Source: Sporosarcina sp. FSL W8-0480 (lineage in GTDB: Bacteria; Bacillota; Bacilli; Bacillales_A; Planococcaceae). Taken from it: a stretch of DNA of 64,000 nt. Position 1 is the first letter of the stretch; every line of letters starts with the position of its first letter. Location of the stretch: positions 62,001 to 126,000 of the forward strand of contig NZ_CP150166.1 of assembly GCF_037963765.1 (NCBI RefSeq), read 5' to 3'. Shown piece by piece: positions 1 to 8,206 of this stretch. A program made the position numbers and the translations under genes. The notes under the pieces are model-generated. The model saw nothing but the letters and a program-made list of their open reading frames with translations. It searched no databases and was not told the origin of the DNA.

Positions 1-1
1 C

Positions 2-133
2 TCACACGCCTCACAAACAGTTTGGATGATGCGGGATTTGGAAAAGCGATTGGCTGAAAAAGATCCCGATGCCCTAAAATGGCTGCACACTGAACGATTT
101 TTCACTTATAATTGGGATAAGGATTTTGAATGA
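2..133 (+). CDS. C-terminal end of an unidentified protein (5' part outside window)
   Basis: An open frame enters from the left edge and ends at TGA 131-133. The 43 visible residues are charged and helix-like (a run around MMRDLEKRLAEKDPDAL, then aromatic WLHTERFFTYNWDKDF). I do not recognise the family from this tail. A hairpin terminator follows 15 bases after the stop, which supports a real gene end. Function cannot be assigned. Confidence 0.6.
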   Translation, partial: SHASQTVWMMRDLEKRLAEKDPDALKWLHTERFFTYNWDKDFE

Positions 134-148
134 AAATGGAATTTCCCC

Positions 149-178
149 AAGCTCCGAGATAATCGGGGCTTTTCTTTT
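149..178 (+). terminator. Rho-independent terminator of the left-edge gene
   Basis: AAGCTCCGA and TCGGGGCTT pair around a GATAA loop (one G-T pair) and are followed by TTCTTTT. Confidence 0.7.
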
Positions 179-234
179 AGCTACACTAAGAAACTGAAAA
201 GTTCAACTTCACTATGCGATATTTACAAATTACC

Positions 235-263
235 TTCAACCATTTATTATGTATAAATATACA
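235..263 (+). promoter_or_regulatory. Candidate SigA promoter for the YjiH-family gene
   Basis: TTCAAC (235-240), a 17-base spacer and TATACA (258-263) lie about 40 bases before the start codon. The spacing is ideal and the hexamers are moderate matches. No other strong candidate is visible in the gap. Confidence 0.4.
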
Positions 264-301
264 AAGACTACGAGAGTTTATTCATAAGGAGTGATACAGA
301 T

Positions 302-1654
302 TTGAAAAAGCATAGTTTATCCACCTTTTTTTACTTTTTAATCCCTTCCATTCTTGGAATTTTTCTTTTCATGATCCCATTGAAGTTCGGCGAAGAGTGG
401 AAAGTGCCAATCGCGAAATTCGCCGATATTTTATCTGGTTGGCTGGAACCAGCGATGCCGATGTCAGCAATGATTATTATTGTAATCGCGGCAGTGGGAT
501 CCTTAATTTATTCAGTCATCCCGCGTAGCAGCTCTAAACCAACATTAATGGAAAGCCTTTTTAAAGTAACGCCATTCTGGACGATAACACGAATCATCGG
601 TGCGATCTTCGCTATAATGGTGACATTCAAAATCGGACCGGAAGTAATTTGGAATGAAAATACAGGTGGCTTGCTTCTTGCACCGGATGGCCTTATTTCA
701 TTCTTATTTACGATTTTCCTGTTCGCTGGTCTTTTATTGCCACTACTATTGAATTTCGGTCTTTTGGAGTTTTTCGGAACGATGATGGTGAAGATTATGC
801 GCCCATTATTCAAATTGCCGGGCCGTTCTTCGATTGACGCACTTGCATCATGGATTGGCGATGGAACTATTGGTGTTTTACTGACGAGCAAACAGTACGA
901 GGATGGCCATTATACACAAAGGGAAGCCGCGATTATCGCGACGACTTTCTCGGTAGTTTCCATTACGTTTTCACTTGTAATTATCGACACGGTTGGTATG
1001 TCGAACTATTTCCTTCCGTTTTACGGTACAGTTCTATTGACGGGTGTCATTTTGGCTTTGATCATGCCTCGTATTTATCCGTTAAGAGGAAAGAAATCAG
1101 AGTATATTGATGGTCGGGAGTATACTGGGGACGAAGAAAAGCTTCCTGAAGGGTATAATGTTTTCAACCACGGGCTTGCGAATGCATTGGATACGGCTTC
1201 GAAAAACCGTTCCATCGGTAAGATTTTCACGGATGGAATTCGCAATGTATTGGACATGTGGATTGGCGTTGCGCCAGTTGTAATGGCGTTCGGAACGGTT
1301 GCCCTTGTTCTTGCTGAATATACGGGTGTGTTTACTTTTTTAGGAAAGCCGTTTGAACCGATTTTAACGATTCTTGGGATTCCTGAGGCGTCACTGGCTG
1401 CACAGACGATGGTTGTTGGGTTTGCGGATATGTTCCTGCCGGTTATTTTGGCGGATGGTATGATTACTTCGCAGATTACATTGTTTACAATTGCGACGAT
1501 TTCAGTTGTTCAGCTGATTTATATGTCTGAGGTTGGTGGTTTGATTTTAGGTACGAAGATTCCGATCAACTTCTTGGATTTGCTTATCATTTTCCTTTTA
1601 CGTACGCTAATCGCCCTGCCAATCGTTGCGGGCGTTGCACATCTGTTGTTTTAA
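302..1654 (+). CDS. YjiH family membrane protein (nucleoside-recognition/Gate domains)
   Basis: A 450-residue polytopic membrane protein of the YjiH family, which carries Gate (nucleoside recognition) domains and is thought to move small solutes; the substrate is unknown. It is hydrophobic throughout, with a conserved central segment (PGRSSIDALASWIGDG, about residues 174-189) and a late TKIPINF motif. The start is TTG at 302 with AAGGAGTGA at 286-294 upstream. It stands alone, with its own candidate promoter and a terminator shared with the convergent tdh gene. A paralogue at 54158-55477 has the matching segment PGRSAIDAVASFVG and TEIPISI, and lies beside histidine-utilisation genes. That hints at amino acid or related transport, but this is only inference. 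Confidence 0.85.
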   Translation: MKKHSLSTFFYFLIPSILGIFLFMIPLKFGEEWKVPIAKFADILSGWLEPAMPMSAMIIIVIAAVGSLIYSVIPRSSSKPTLMESLFKVTPFWTITRIIGAIFAIMVTFKIGPEVIWNENTGGLLLAPDGLISFLFTIFLFAGLLLPLLLNFGLLEFFGTMMVKIMRPLFKLPGRSSIDALASWIGDGTIGVLLTSKQYEDGHYTQREAAIIATTFSVVSITFSLVIIDTVGMSNYFLPFYGTVLLTGVILALIMPRIYPLRGKKSEYIDGREYTGDEEKLPEGYNVFNHGLANALDTASKNRSIGKIFTDGIRNVLDMWIGVAPVVMAFGTVALVLAEYTGVFTFLGKPFEPILTILGIPEASLAAQTMVVGFADMFLPVILADGMITSQITLFTIATISVVQLIYMSEVGGLILGTKIPINFLDLLIIFLLRTLIALPIVAGVAHLLF

Positions 1655-1656
1655 TA

Positions 1657-1695
1657 AAAAGACCGCTGATCCATTATCTGGATTAGCGGTCTTTT
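1657..1695. terminator. Bidirectional terminator between yjiH-like gene and tdh
   Basis: AAAAGACCGCTGATCC pairs with GGATTAGCGGTCTTTT (one G-T pair) around a 7-base loop. A and T runs on both flanks let it serve both convergent genes. Confidence 0.9.
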
Positions 1696-1699
1696 GCTA

Positions 1700-2644
1700 T
1701 TACCTATTCAATTTTATCTTCAATTGCTTAAGCATATCCGTGGTCATTGCATCCAAATCATATTTTGTCTTGAAGCCCCATTCTGCGACGGCTGCTGATG
1801 GGTCGATGCTATCAGGCCAGCTGTCGGCGATTGCTTGGCGGACTGGGTCGACTTCGTACGAAATTTTGAAATCTGGAATATGCTTTTGGATAGATGCGGC
1901 GATTTGGCTTGGTTCGAAGCTCATCGCCGTTACGTTGAATGCGTTGCGGTGCACCAATTTCGCTGGATCTGCTTCCATTAAGTCGACGATTGCTTGCAGT
2001 GCATCCGGCATGTACATCATATCCATATAAGTGCCTTCTGCAATGAAGGAGGTGTACTTCCCTTCTTCGATTGCCTTGTAATAAATATCCACCGCGTAAT
2101 CGGTCGTTCCCCCACCTGGCTGCGCAACGTAGGAGATCAATCCTGGGAAGCGAACGCCGCGTGTATCGACTCCGAATCGGGTGTAGTAGTAATCGCAAAG
2201 CAATTCGCCAGCAACTTTATTGACACCATACATTGTTGTCGGGCGTTGCAATGTGTCCTGAGGTGTGTTTGCTTTAGGTGTGGAAGGACCGAATGCACCG
2301 ATTGAGCTTGGTGTGAAAAACTGCATATTTAGTTCGCGTGCCACTTCAAGTGCATTTACTAACCCGCCCATATTGAGATTCCAAGCAAACAACGGTTGTT
2401 TTTCCGCTGTTGCAGAAAGTAGTGCAGCCATATGCATGATTGTGTCTGCACCGAAATCCTTTGCAATTTCATGCATTTTCTTTCGATCTGTTACATCCAA
2501 AATTTCAAACGGCCCCGTAACCGATTTTTCAGGCTGGCGGATATCGGTGGATAGTACATTGTTTTCTCCGTATTCTTGCTGTAGCTTGGCGATCAATTCC
2601 GAACCGATCTGCCCAAGCGCTCCAGTCACCATGATTTTTTTCAA
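1700..2644 (-). CDS. tdh: L-threonine 3-dehydrogenase, SDR/epimerase type
   Basis: A 314-residue NAD-dependent extended SDR. It oxidises L-threonine to 2-amino-3-ketobutyrate, the substrate of Kbl. Visible motifs are the N-terminal Rossmann sequence [13 protein letters not shown], and the catalytic Ser plus YGVNK (Tyr-x3-Lys) within [10 protein letters not shown]...[12 protein letters not shown]. The length fits the short-chain Tdh found in Firmicutes and Bacteroidetes, not the zinc medium-chain enzyme. The frame is open to 2725, but TTG at 2644 has AAGGAGGAG (2651-2659) six bases upstream and puts the Rossmann motif at the N-terminus. The partner kbl lies 1.3 kb upstream on the same strand, separated by a small minus-strand gene and a plus-strand gene, so the two are not one operon here. 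Confidence 0.88.
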   Translation of the reverse strand: MKKIMVTGALGQIGSELIAKLQQEYGENNVLSTDIRQPEKSVTGPFEILDVTDRKKMHEIAKDFGADTIMHMAALLSATAEKQPLFAWNLNMGGLVNALEVARELNMQFFTPSSIGAFGPSTPKANTPQDTLQRPTTMYGVNKVAGELLCDYYYTRFGVDTRGVRFPGLISYVAQPGGGTTDYAVDIYYKAIEEGKYTSFIAEGTYMDMMYMPDALQAIVDLMEADPAKLVHRNAFNVTAMSFEPSQIAASIQKHIPDFKISYEVDPVRQAIADSWPDSIDPSAAVAEWGFKTKYDLDAMTTDMLKQLKIKLNR

Positions 2645-2696
2645 TCCATACTCCTCCTTGCGTTCATTTGTACTTTGGGGAAGGACATTGTTTTCC

Positions 2697-2725
2697 GATA
2701 TAACTTCGAAACACTTTAATATCAA
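2697..2725 (-). promoter_or_regulatory. Candidate SigA promoter for tdh
   Basis: On the minus strand TTGATA (2720-2725), a 17-base spacer and TATATC (2697-2702) precede the tdh ribosome binding site by about 40 bases. Confidence 0.45.
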
Positions 2726-2835
2726 TATAAAATGATTATATTATGTTCATCTCAAATATACAATAATGGTTTTCAAATCTTAATCTTTCCCTCTGACTTT
2801 TCTGTTATACTTAAGGAAAAATGTTGAGGTGTGCT

Positions 2836-3492
2836 ATGTTCAGTAAATATATGAATTTCATTCTCGTCATAGTTGCGGGTGCCTTATTGGCCGTCGCTTT
2901 GTTTGCTACAGGCTTGCAGATGTGGCTCGTCTTCACGTTAGTCATGATTTTTACTTTCATTTTGACGATGGGGTATCCTTTCTATATCATTTACAAATCG
3001 AAAAGTTTGAAACTGATTGACCAGTATCTCACGAACCATAAGAATAAACCGATTTTTGGATATGCCCATTCACTCGCACATGGGACAGACGAGGAAATAA
3101 TTACTCAGCTGAATAAAATTCTAAAATCATATGCCAATGCGGAAGTACAAGAAATATATAAAGCTAATTTGTTAGTCTTTCAAAAAAATTGGAGGGGCTT
3201 GATCGACTTCTCAAAAACGATTGAGAATGTGGGATACCGTGATTATTATGCTGGAATCGGATATGCGATGAGTAATAATATGGGGAAGGCCACCGAGTGC
3301 TTACAGAAGCTCCGAACGCCGTGGTTTGTCCATTCGCTAAAGGCAATTATTGCATTAAAGCAAAAAAATGAGGATCAATTCTTTAATGAGACAAGGCTTG
3401 CGACAAAGAGCGCAGTCGGTATGCAGCGATATGTTCTGCATCATCTGCTGAATCGAATGGCTAATAGTGTTTTTACAACGAAAGAAGGGTGA
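2836..3492 (+). CDS. Unrecognised membrane-anchored protein
   Basis: A 218-residue protein with two hydrophobic helices at about residues 5-25 and 30-50, followed by a soluble, mostly helical region of about 160 residues. That region may form TPR-like hairpins (segments such as LVFQKNWRGLIDFSKTIENVG and ALKQKNEDQFFNE). I do not recognise the family. An in-frame ATG lies at 2821, but ATG 2836 has TTGAGGTG immediately upstream and is the better start. It diverges from tdh and ends at a strong terminator. Confidence 0.7.
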   Translation: MFSKYMNFILVIVAGALLAVALFATGLQMWLVFTLVMIFTFILTMGYPFYIIYKSKSLKLIDQYLTNHKNKPIFGYAHSLAHGTDEEIITQLNKILKSYANAEVQEIYKANLLVFQKNWRGLIDFSKTIENVGYRDYYAGIGYAMSNNMGKATECLQKLRTPWFVHSLKAIIALKQKNEDQFFNETRLATKSAVGMQRYVLHHLLNRMANSVFTTKEG

Positions 3493-3512
3493 GGACTTTC
3501 CCTTCACACAAA

Positions 3513-3552
3513 CAAAGAAATCCCATCTTTTTCGAGACGGGATTTCTTTTTT
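3513..3552. terminator. Terminator between convergent genes
   Basis: AAAGAAATCCC pairs with GGGATTTCTTT around a short spacer. A T run follows on the plus strand, and an A run on the left also allows use from the minus strand. Confidence 0.85.
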
Positions 3553-3556
3553 TATA

Positions 3557-3850
3557 TTAATTTACCGATTTTATAAATAGTTGGCCATTATTCAAAGAAC
3601 ATTTTAGCTGGCCCCTTGCCTCAAGATCCGTTACAACCTCTTCCATATACCAGTTATTATTGCCATCAATGTGCGATAATCTTCCTGCTGACCTGCTTGC
3701 AAGCTCTTCATACGAAAGAATTCCCGCTTCACGAACGATGGTGAGAATCACTTTTTTCACTCTCTCGTATCTGAACTTCACAATTGACACGCCCGCTTTC
3801 CCGTTCAATTGCAAAAGCTGAACGCTCTCGTTATATCGCATACGCTTCAC
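3557..3850 (-). CDS. Small hypothetical protein, winged-helix-like
   Basis: A 97-residue basic protein of unknown function. The middle (KKVILTIVREAGILSYEELA, about residues 32-51) followed by a short charged segment and EEVVTDLEARGQLKCSLNNGQLFI has the helix-helix-wing feel of a small winged-helix domain, but no specific family is recognised. The start ATG 3850 has AAAGGTGAAG close upstream. It lies just after the kbl terminator and converges on the preceding plus-strand gene. Confidence 0.65.
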   Translation of the reverse strand: MKRMRYNESVQLLQLNGKAGVSIVKFRYERVKKVILTIVREAGILSYEELASRSAGRLSHIDGNNNWYMEEVVTDLEARGQLKCSLNNGQLFIKSVN

Positions 3851-3914
3851 CTTTCCGAACTCTATTTATAGTCATCTATTACCCTTTTTGCTCTTTTTTA
3901 ATCAAAACATTAAT

Positions 3915-3961
3915 AAAAACAAAAAACTGCCGCATCGGCTTTGTTTCGCCGGTGCGACAGT
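3915..3961 (-). terminator. Terminator of kbl
   Basis: CTGTCGCACCGGC pairs with GCCGATGCGGCAG (G-T pairs) around GAAACAAA on the minus strand, followed by a TTTTTTG T run. Confidence 0.85.
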
Positions 3962-3973
3962 CGTCCTTGCCTA

Positions 3974-5164
3974 TTATGAAATTACGCCCAATTCCTTGCC
4001 AACTTTTTCATAAATTGCAAGTGCTTCATCAAGCATTTCCTTCGTGTGTGCGGCAGTCGGCATATTGCGGACGCGGCCAGTTCCCTTGGCAACAGTCGGG
4101 AATACGATAGATTTCGCATAAACGCCTTCTTCGATTAATCGTTTCGAGAATTGCTGTGTCAGTTTCTCATCACCGATAATACATGGCGTGATCGGCGTTT
4201 CGGATACACCGATATTGAACCCTAACTTCTTCAAGCCATCTTTCAAGTAATTACCGTTCTCCCATAACTTATCGTGGAGCTCTGTTGACTCCATGATCTT
4301 ATCCAACGCACCCATAATCGCTGCAACGTCGCCTGCTGGCATTGCTGTTGAGAATAAAAACGGACGGGAGCGCACTTTCAACCAGTCAATCAATTCCTGT
4401 GTTCCAGCAACATATCCGCCGACCACTCCAATCGCCTTCGATAATGTGCCGATTTGGAAATCGATCTCCTTTTCAAGTCCGAAATGCTTCACCGTGCCTT
4501 TACCTTTACCAAGGACACCGGATCCATGCGCATCGTCAACATATGTGATCAAGTCGAATTCCTTTGCGATCTCCACGATTTCCGGAAGTTTCGCAATATC
4601 GCCGTCCATTGAAAACACGCCATCTGTGATGTACATGACCTTACCGTATTGACCAGATTCAGTCGCTTCTTTCGCTTTCGCACGAAGGTCGTCCATATCT
4701 TGGTGATTCACGCGAATGATTTTCGCACCGGAGAGACGGCAGCCGTCAATGATTGAAGCATGGTTTAGTTCATCCGAAAGAATGGCATCTTGTTTATTCA
4801 TAACAGCTGAAATCGCTGCCATATTACAGTTGAATCCTGATTGATAAGAGATTGCCGCTTCTGTCCCTTTAAATTCTGCAAGCTTTTTCTCAAGTTCAAC
4901 GTGGATATCAAGCGTTCCATTGATAGTACGTACAGCACCTGCACCGACTCCGTATTTTTCAGTTGCTGCAATTGCAAGCTTTTTCAAATTCTCGTCAGTC
5001 GCCAAACCTAAATAGTTATTCGATGATAGATTGATCAATTCTTTCCCTTTGATTTTGATAATCGGGCCGTTTGGACCTTCCACTGGATCGATTTCATTGT
5101 AGAGACCTTGGTCGCGTAATTCCTGTAAATTTTCTTTTAAAAATGAATTGAGGACTTTTGACAA
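3974..5164 (-). CDS. kbl: Glycine C-acetyltransferase (2-amino-3-ketobutyrate CoA ligase)
   Basis: A 396-residue PLP-dependent alpha-oxoamine synthase. It cleaves 2-amino-3-ketobutyrate with CoA to glycine and acetyl-CoA, completing threonine breakdown begun by Tdh. Family marks are [12 protein letters not shown] near residue 45, [10 protein letters not shown] near 210, and the PLP lysine in [13 protein letters not shown] near 245. The length is typical. The start is TTG at 5164 with AAGGAAG seven bases upstream. A near-perfect hairpin (5186-5219) sits directly before the ribosome binding site. The tdh gene lies downstream on the same strand. KAPA synthase (BioF) is the close alternative; tdh nearby and no biotin genes favour Kbl. 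Confidence 0.92.
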   Translation of the reverse strand: MSKVLNSFLKENLQELRDQGLYNEIDPVEGPNGPIIKIKGKELINLSSNNYLGLATDENLKKLAIAATEKYGVGAGAVRTINGTLDIHVELEKKLAEFKGTEAAISYQSGFNCNMAAISAVMNKQDAILSDELNHASIIDGCRLSGAKIIRVNHQDMDDLRAKAKEATESGQYGKVMYITDGVFSMDGDIAKLPEIVEIAKEFDLITYVDDAHGSGVLGKGKGTVKHFGLEKEIDFQIGTLSKAIGVVGGYVAGTQELIDWLKVRSRPFLFSTAMPAGDVAAIMGALDKIMESTELHDKLWENGNYLKDGLKKLGFNIGVSETPITPCIIGDEKLTQQFSKRLIEEGVYAKSIVFPTVAKGTGRVRNMPTAAHTKEMLDEALAIYEKVGKELGVIS

Positions 5165-5185
5165 ATTGATCTTCCTTTCAAACGG

Positions 5186-5219
5186 GTTATGCCCCTATTT
5201 TAACATATAGGGGCATAAC
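5186..5219. other. Strong inverted repeat before the kbl ribosome binding site
   Basis: GTTATGCCCCTAT and ATAGGGGCATAAC form a perfect 13-bp stem with an 8-base loop. No T run follows on either strand, so it does not look like a standard terminator. It ends about 8 bases from the kbl Shine-Dalgarno sequence. It may separate kbl from the upstream ATPase gene or act on kbl expression. Confidence 0.6.
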
Positions 5220-5235
5220 TCGCAGAACGAACCAT

Positions 5236-6318
5236 TTACTCATCAATCCATTTGGATAATTGTTGGGCTTTTTCATCGAATTTACTCCTCAAAATTGCTT
5301 TATCTATCACATCCCTGAGCCCACTTTGCACTTGCGCGAAGGCATGCATATAACCCGTTGCATCCATTATTTTCTCTTTATATCTTCCGCTGATTTCACG
5401 AATTTTTTCTTCAGCCGCCTCATCTTCTACACACATGGACACAAGATCCAATATTTCGTCCGCCGGTCCTTCGGGGTCGTAGTCATGAGGCTCTGTCGCA
5501 TCGAATAGGCAGACCGACAATTCCGGCAATAAAACAAGGTCCACACTTTTAGGGTCGAGTCCACACCATCCGTAAAGAACGTCAATCCCCCTCCGTTCCG
5601 CCTCTTTGCCAAGCGCCTTTAGCATCGTCGATTTCCCTGTTCCCGACAATCCTTTCATGAGAATCCGGCGCTTCATCTTATTTGTGATGGATGGCAAATA
5701 ATCGCGTGACCCTCCAACAGACAATGAGCCTGCAATCCGGTGGGAAACTGTCGATTTCTTATGCAGTTTCATCGTACCGAAAAGCTCCTGTTTCAACGAC
5801 TCAATCATGTTTTCATGCTCTTTCCACATCATTCGGTTAATGTTCACTTTCTCCCAATCATCGTGAATCAGCAATGCAGTCTTCATGGATTGAAGCATTT
5901 TAGAAAGCACTTCATCCGATTCTTGACCGATTGCAGTCATTTCAGCCTTTTGTGCCTCAAGTTTCTTTGTATCAAATGCATCATAGAAGCTAATGACGTG
6001 ATGGCGGCCACCAAGCTCGGTCGGTTCCAATGAAACCGGATGAGACGCCTGGATGATGAATAAACTGAGGTCCCTTACAAAAATGGCTTCCGTATTGTCC
6101 GGTTCGACCGGATTATTGAAGCGATCCACATCATATCCCCGTTTCAGAAAGACTCCCGCAGCTTGTTTCAATAAATTGGAAATGGCATTTGTCGGAGGTG
6201 CTTTTAAAAACACTGTCTTTTCCGAAGTAGCGATCAATGTCTCATATTTATGTGCAATTCCACGCCCCGTATAGGCTGTCCCCATGAACTCCGTGATAGT
6301 ACCGTATATGATAACCAT
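5236..6318 (-). CDS. P-loop ATPase of the PRK06851 type with a decayed N-terminal P-loop
   Basis: A 360-residue protein that appears built of two related nucleotide-binding halves. The C-terminal half has an intact Walker A, GLSGTGKST (about residues 224-232), then GWCGLDPKSVDLVLLPELSV and FDATEPHDYDPEGPADEI. The N-terminal half repeats the layout (GRGIAHKYETLI, then LKAPPTNAISNLL where a P-loop would be, then NTEAIFVRDLSLFIIQASHP), but the GxxGK signature is lost. Function is unknown. The ATG at 6318 directly abuts AAAGG, leaving no spacer; ATG 6285 (MGTAYTGRG) is an alternative start. The family assignment is from memory of the domain pattern. Confidence 0.75.
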   Translation of the reverse strand: MVIIYGTITEFMGTAYTGRGIAHKYETLIATSEKTVFLKAPPTNAISNLLKQAAGVFLKRGYDVDRFNNPVEPDNTEAIFVRDLSLFIIQASHPVSLEPTELGGRHHVISFYDAFDTKKLEAQKAEMTAIGQESDEVLSKMLQSMKTALLIHDDWEKVNINRMMWKEHENMIESLKQELFGTMKLHKKSTVSHRIAGSLSVGGSRDYLPSITNKMKRRILMKGLSGTGKSTMLKALGKEAERRGIDVLYGWCGLDPKSVDLVLLPELSVCLFDATEPHDYDPEGPADEILDLVSMCVEDEAAEEKIREISGRYKEKIMDATGYMHAFAQVQSGLRDVIDKAILRSKFDEKAQQLSKWIDE

Positions 6319-6368
6319 CCTTTCTTTTCGGTTACTTGTTACATACGTCTACCATATGCCCAACGAAT

Positions 6369-6401
6369 AAAAAAAAGCACGGCTTGTCTGCACGTGCTTA
6401 C
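6369..6401 (-). terminator. Terminator of the YczE/YitT-like gene
   Basis: AAGCACG and CGTGCTT pair around an 11-base loop, followed by a long T run on the minus strand. Confidence 0.8.
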
Positions 6402-6419
6402 AAAAGTTCTTTCATTCTA

Positions 6420-7145
6420 TTAATTTTTATTAGCAACGACTGGGCGTTCTACGGTTACATTCAAATCGATAGGCTTTAAATCATTTTCAACATTTTCCGT
6501 AGGTGATTTGGCCAATCCCATAATTTGAGCTTCTTCCGCTTTCGCCAACTTCGCCAATAATTTCCGGCATTGTGGCAGCGAATAGTGAACGATTTGGCCA
6601 ATCAAAAGGGCGATGATCACCGTACCGATTCCTACAGGGCCACCTAATAACCAACCAGCTATTGCTACAATCACTTCAATTGATGTCCGCACTTTTTTAA
6701 TGCTAATCCCAAGTTTCTCGGAAAAAATGAGCATCAAGCTATCACGAGGACCCGCCCCAAGGTTGGGCGCAACATAAATACCGACACCGTACGCCATCAC
6801 TACAATTCCAAGTGTAAAAATAATCACTTGACCCGTCATCGAGCTAATGTCCGGAATGAGCCAATTGAATAAATCGATAAAAATTCCAATGAGGAGTAAA
6901 TTCAGCCAAGTACCAAGTTTCGGCCACTCTTTAAGGACAGCTGCCGTCGTTACGACGATGATAATGCTTAAAATGATTCCCCACGAGCCGATCGACAACC
7001 CTAAATTCCGATATAATCCGATATGCAGGACATCCCAAGGGCCAACGCCAAGGCGTTGCCCTTTAATCGTCATCGTGATGCCTAACGATAAAATCATCAT
7101 GCCGACAACGAAGTATGCCCATCTCCAAATAATTATTTTTCTCAT
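6420..7145 (-). CDS. YczE/YyaS/YitT family membrane protein
   Basis: A 241-residue integral membrane protein. About five to six hydrophobic helices fill residues 8-190, then a charged cytoplasmic tail. The repeated motifs GVGPWDVLHIGL and LGAGPRDSLMLIFSEKLGIS are typical of the YczE/YyaS/YitT group, whose biochemical role is not established. The start ATG 7145 is preceded by GAAGAA-type purine-rich sequence. It has its own terminator, and ybaK lies upstream on the same strand with a 51-base gap, so the two could be co-transcribed. Confidence 0.8.
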   Translation of the reverse strand: MRKIIIWRWAYFVVGMMILSLGITMTIKGQRLGVGPWDVLHIGLYRNLGLSIGSWGIILSIIIVVTTAAVLKEWPKLGTWLNLLLIGIFIDLFNWLIPDISSMTGQVIIFTLGIVVMAYGVGIYVAPNLGAGPRDSLMLIFSEKLGISIKKVRTSIEVIVAIAGWLLGGPVGIGTVIIALLIGQIVHYSLPQCRKLLAKLAKAEEAQIMGLAKSPTENVENDLKPIDLNVTVERPVVANKN

Positions 7146-7196
7146 TTACATTCTTCTTTCCCCACCATTCAAGTTTCGAATGGTATTTTTAAAAAT

Positions 7197-7679
7197 CTAT
7201 TCTTTAACGATATCTTTAAACGATGCACCAACGACTCTCGCAAGATCCGCAGGTGCCAATTTCATCTGCAAACCAGGCTTGCCAGCGCTGACAATCATAC
7301 GATCCAGTTCTTCAGCCGATACATCAATGACAGTCGGATATTTTTTCTTCATGCCAACTGCTGAACAACCGCCACGGACATATCCTGTCTCCTTCGTCAA
7401 ATCCTTCAATGGCAACATATCTAACTTTTTCACACCGACAGCTTTCGCCGCCTTCTTCATATCAAGCTCATCCGCCACCGGAACGATGAAAACGAATAAT
7501 TCCCGCGGTCCGGCTATCGCCACAAGCGTCTTGAATACCAAATCCACCGACTGCCCCGTCTTTTCCGCCACCGAGACGCCATCCAACTGGCCATCATGAA
7601 TATCATATTCCATCAGCTCGTGGGCGACCCGCTCACTCTCTAAAATCCGCACCGCATTCGTCTTCTTCTGCTTCGCCAT
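7197..7679 (-). CDS. ybaK: Cys-tRNA(Pro)/Cys-tRNA(Cys) deacylase YbaK
   Basis: A 160-residue member of the YbaK/EbsC trans-editing family, which removes cysteine mis-attached to tRNA-Pro. Visible are the N-terminal TNAVRILE, a mid-protein LVFKTLVAIAGPRELFVFIVPV strand region, and KETGYVRGGCSAVGMKKKYPTVID containing the conserved GGCS loop. Length is normal. The ATG at 7679 follows GAAGGGTGTGGAATA. Its upstream region is the family A repeat array, so its promoter must lie in about 50 bases next to or inside that array. Confidence 0.88.
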   Translation of the reverse strand: MAKQKKTNAVRILESERVAHELMEYDIHDGQLDGVSVAEKTGQSVDLVFKTLVAIAGPRELFVFIVPVADELDMKKAAKAVGVKKLDMLPLKDLTKETGYVRGGCSAVGMKKKYPTVIDVSAEELDRMIVSAGKPGLQMKLAPADLARVVGASFKDIVKE

Positions 7680-7730
7680 TATTCCACACCCTTCGGAAAT
7701 AAATCATGAATCCCATACCTTATCTTACTT

Positions 7731-8189
7731 CCGCGCTCATGATTGCAAGGCCGCGCTCATGATCTGGCCGATGCGCTCAAGATTGCAGAACCGCGCTCAT
7801 GAAATCGATCGATGCGCTCAAGATTGCGGAACCGCGCTCATGAACTGGCCTACGCTCAAGATTGCTGAACCGCGCTCATGAACTCGCCTATGCGCTCAAG
7901 ATTGCGGAACCGCGCCCATGATTTCGACCGATGCGCTCAAGATTACGGAACCGCGCTCATGAACTCGGCCTATGCGCTCAAGATTGCGGAACCGCGCTCA
8001 TGAATTGGCCTATGCGCTCAAGAGTGCAGAACCGCGCCCATGAACCCGACCGATGCGCTCAAGATTGCGGAACCGCGCTCATGATCTCGACCGATGCGCT
8101 CAAGAAAGCAGAACCGCGCTCATGAACTCGACCGATGCGCTCAAGAAAGCAGAACCGCGCTCATGAACTCGACCGATGCGCTCAAGAAG
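7731..8189. repeat. Family A intergenic tandem array 1
   Basis: About 12 copies of a roughly 41-bp composite unit. Each unit has two half-units whose minus-strand cores are TCTTGAGCGC and TCATGAGCGC (GCGCTCAAGA and GCGCTCATGA on plus), separated by variable bases such as CTCGACCGAT and TTGCGGAACC. The array fills the gap between topB (stop 17 bases away) and ybaK. No separate terminator is visible for topB. Cores are far better conserved than the bases between them. Confidence 0.9.
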
Positions 8190-8206
8190 CACACTCACTC
8201 AATAAA

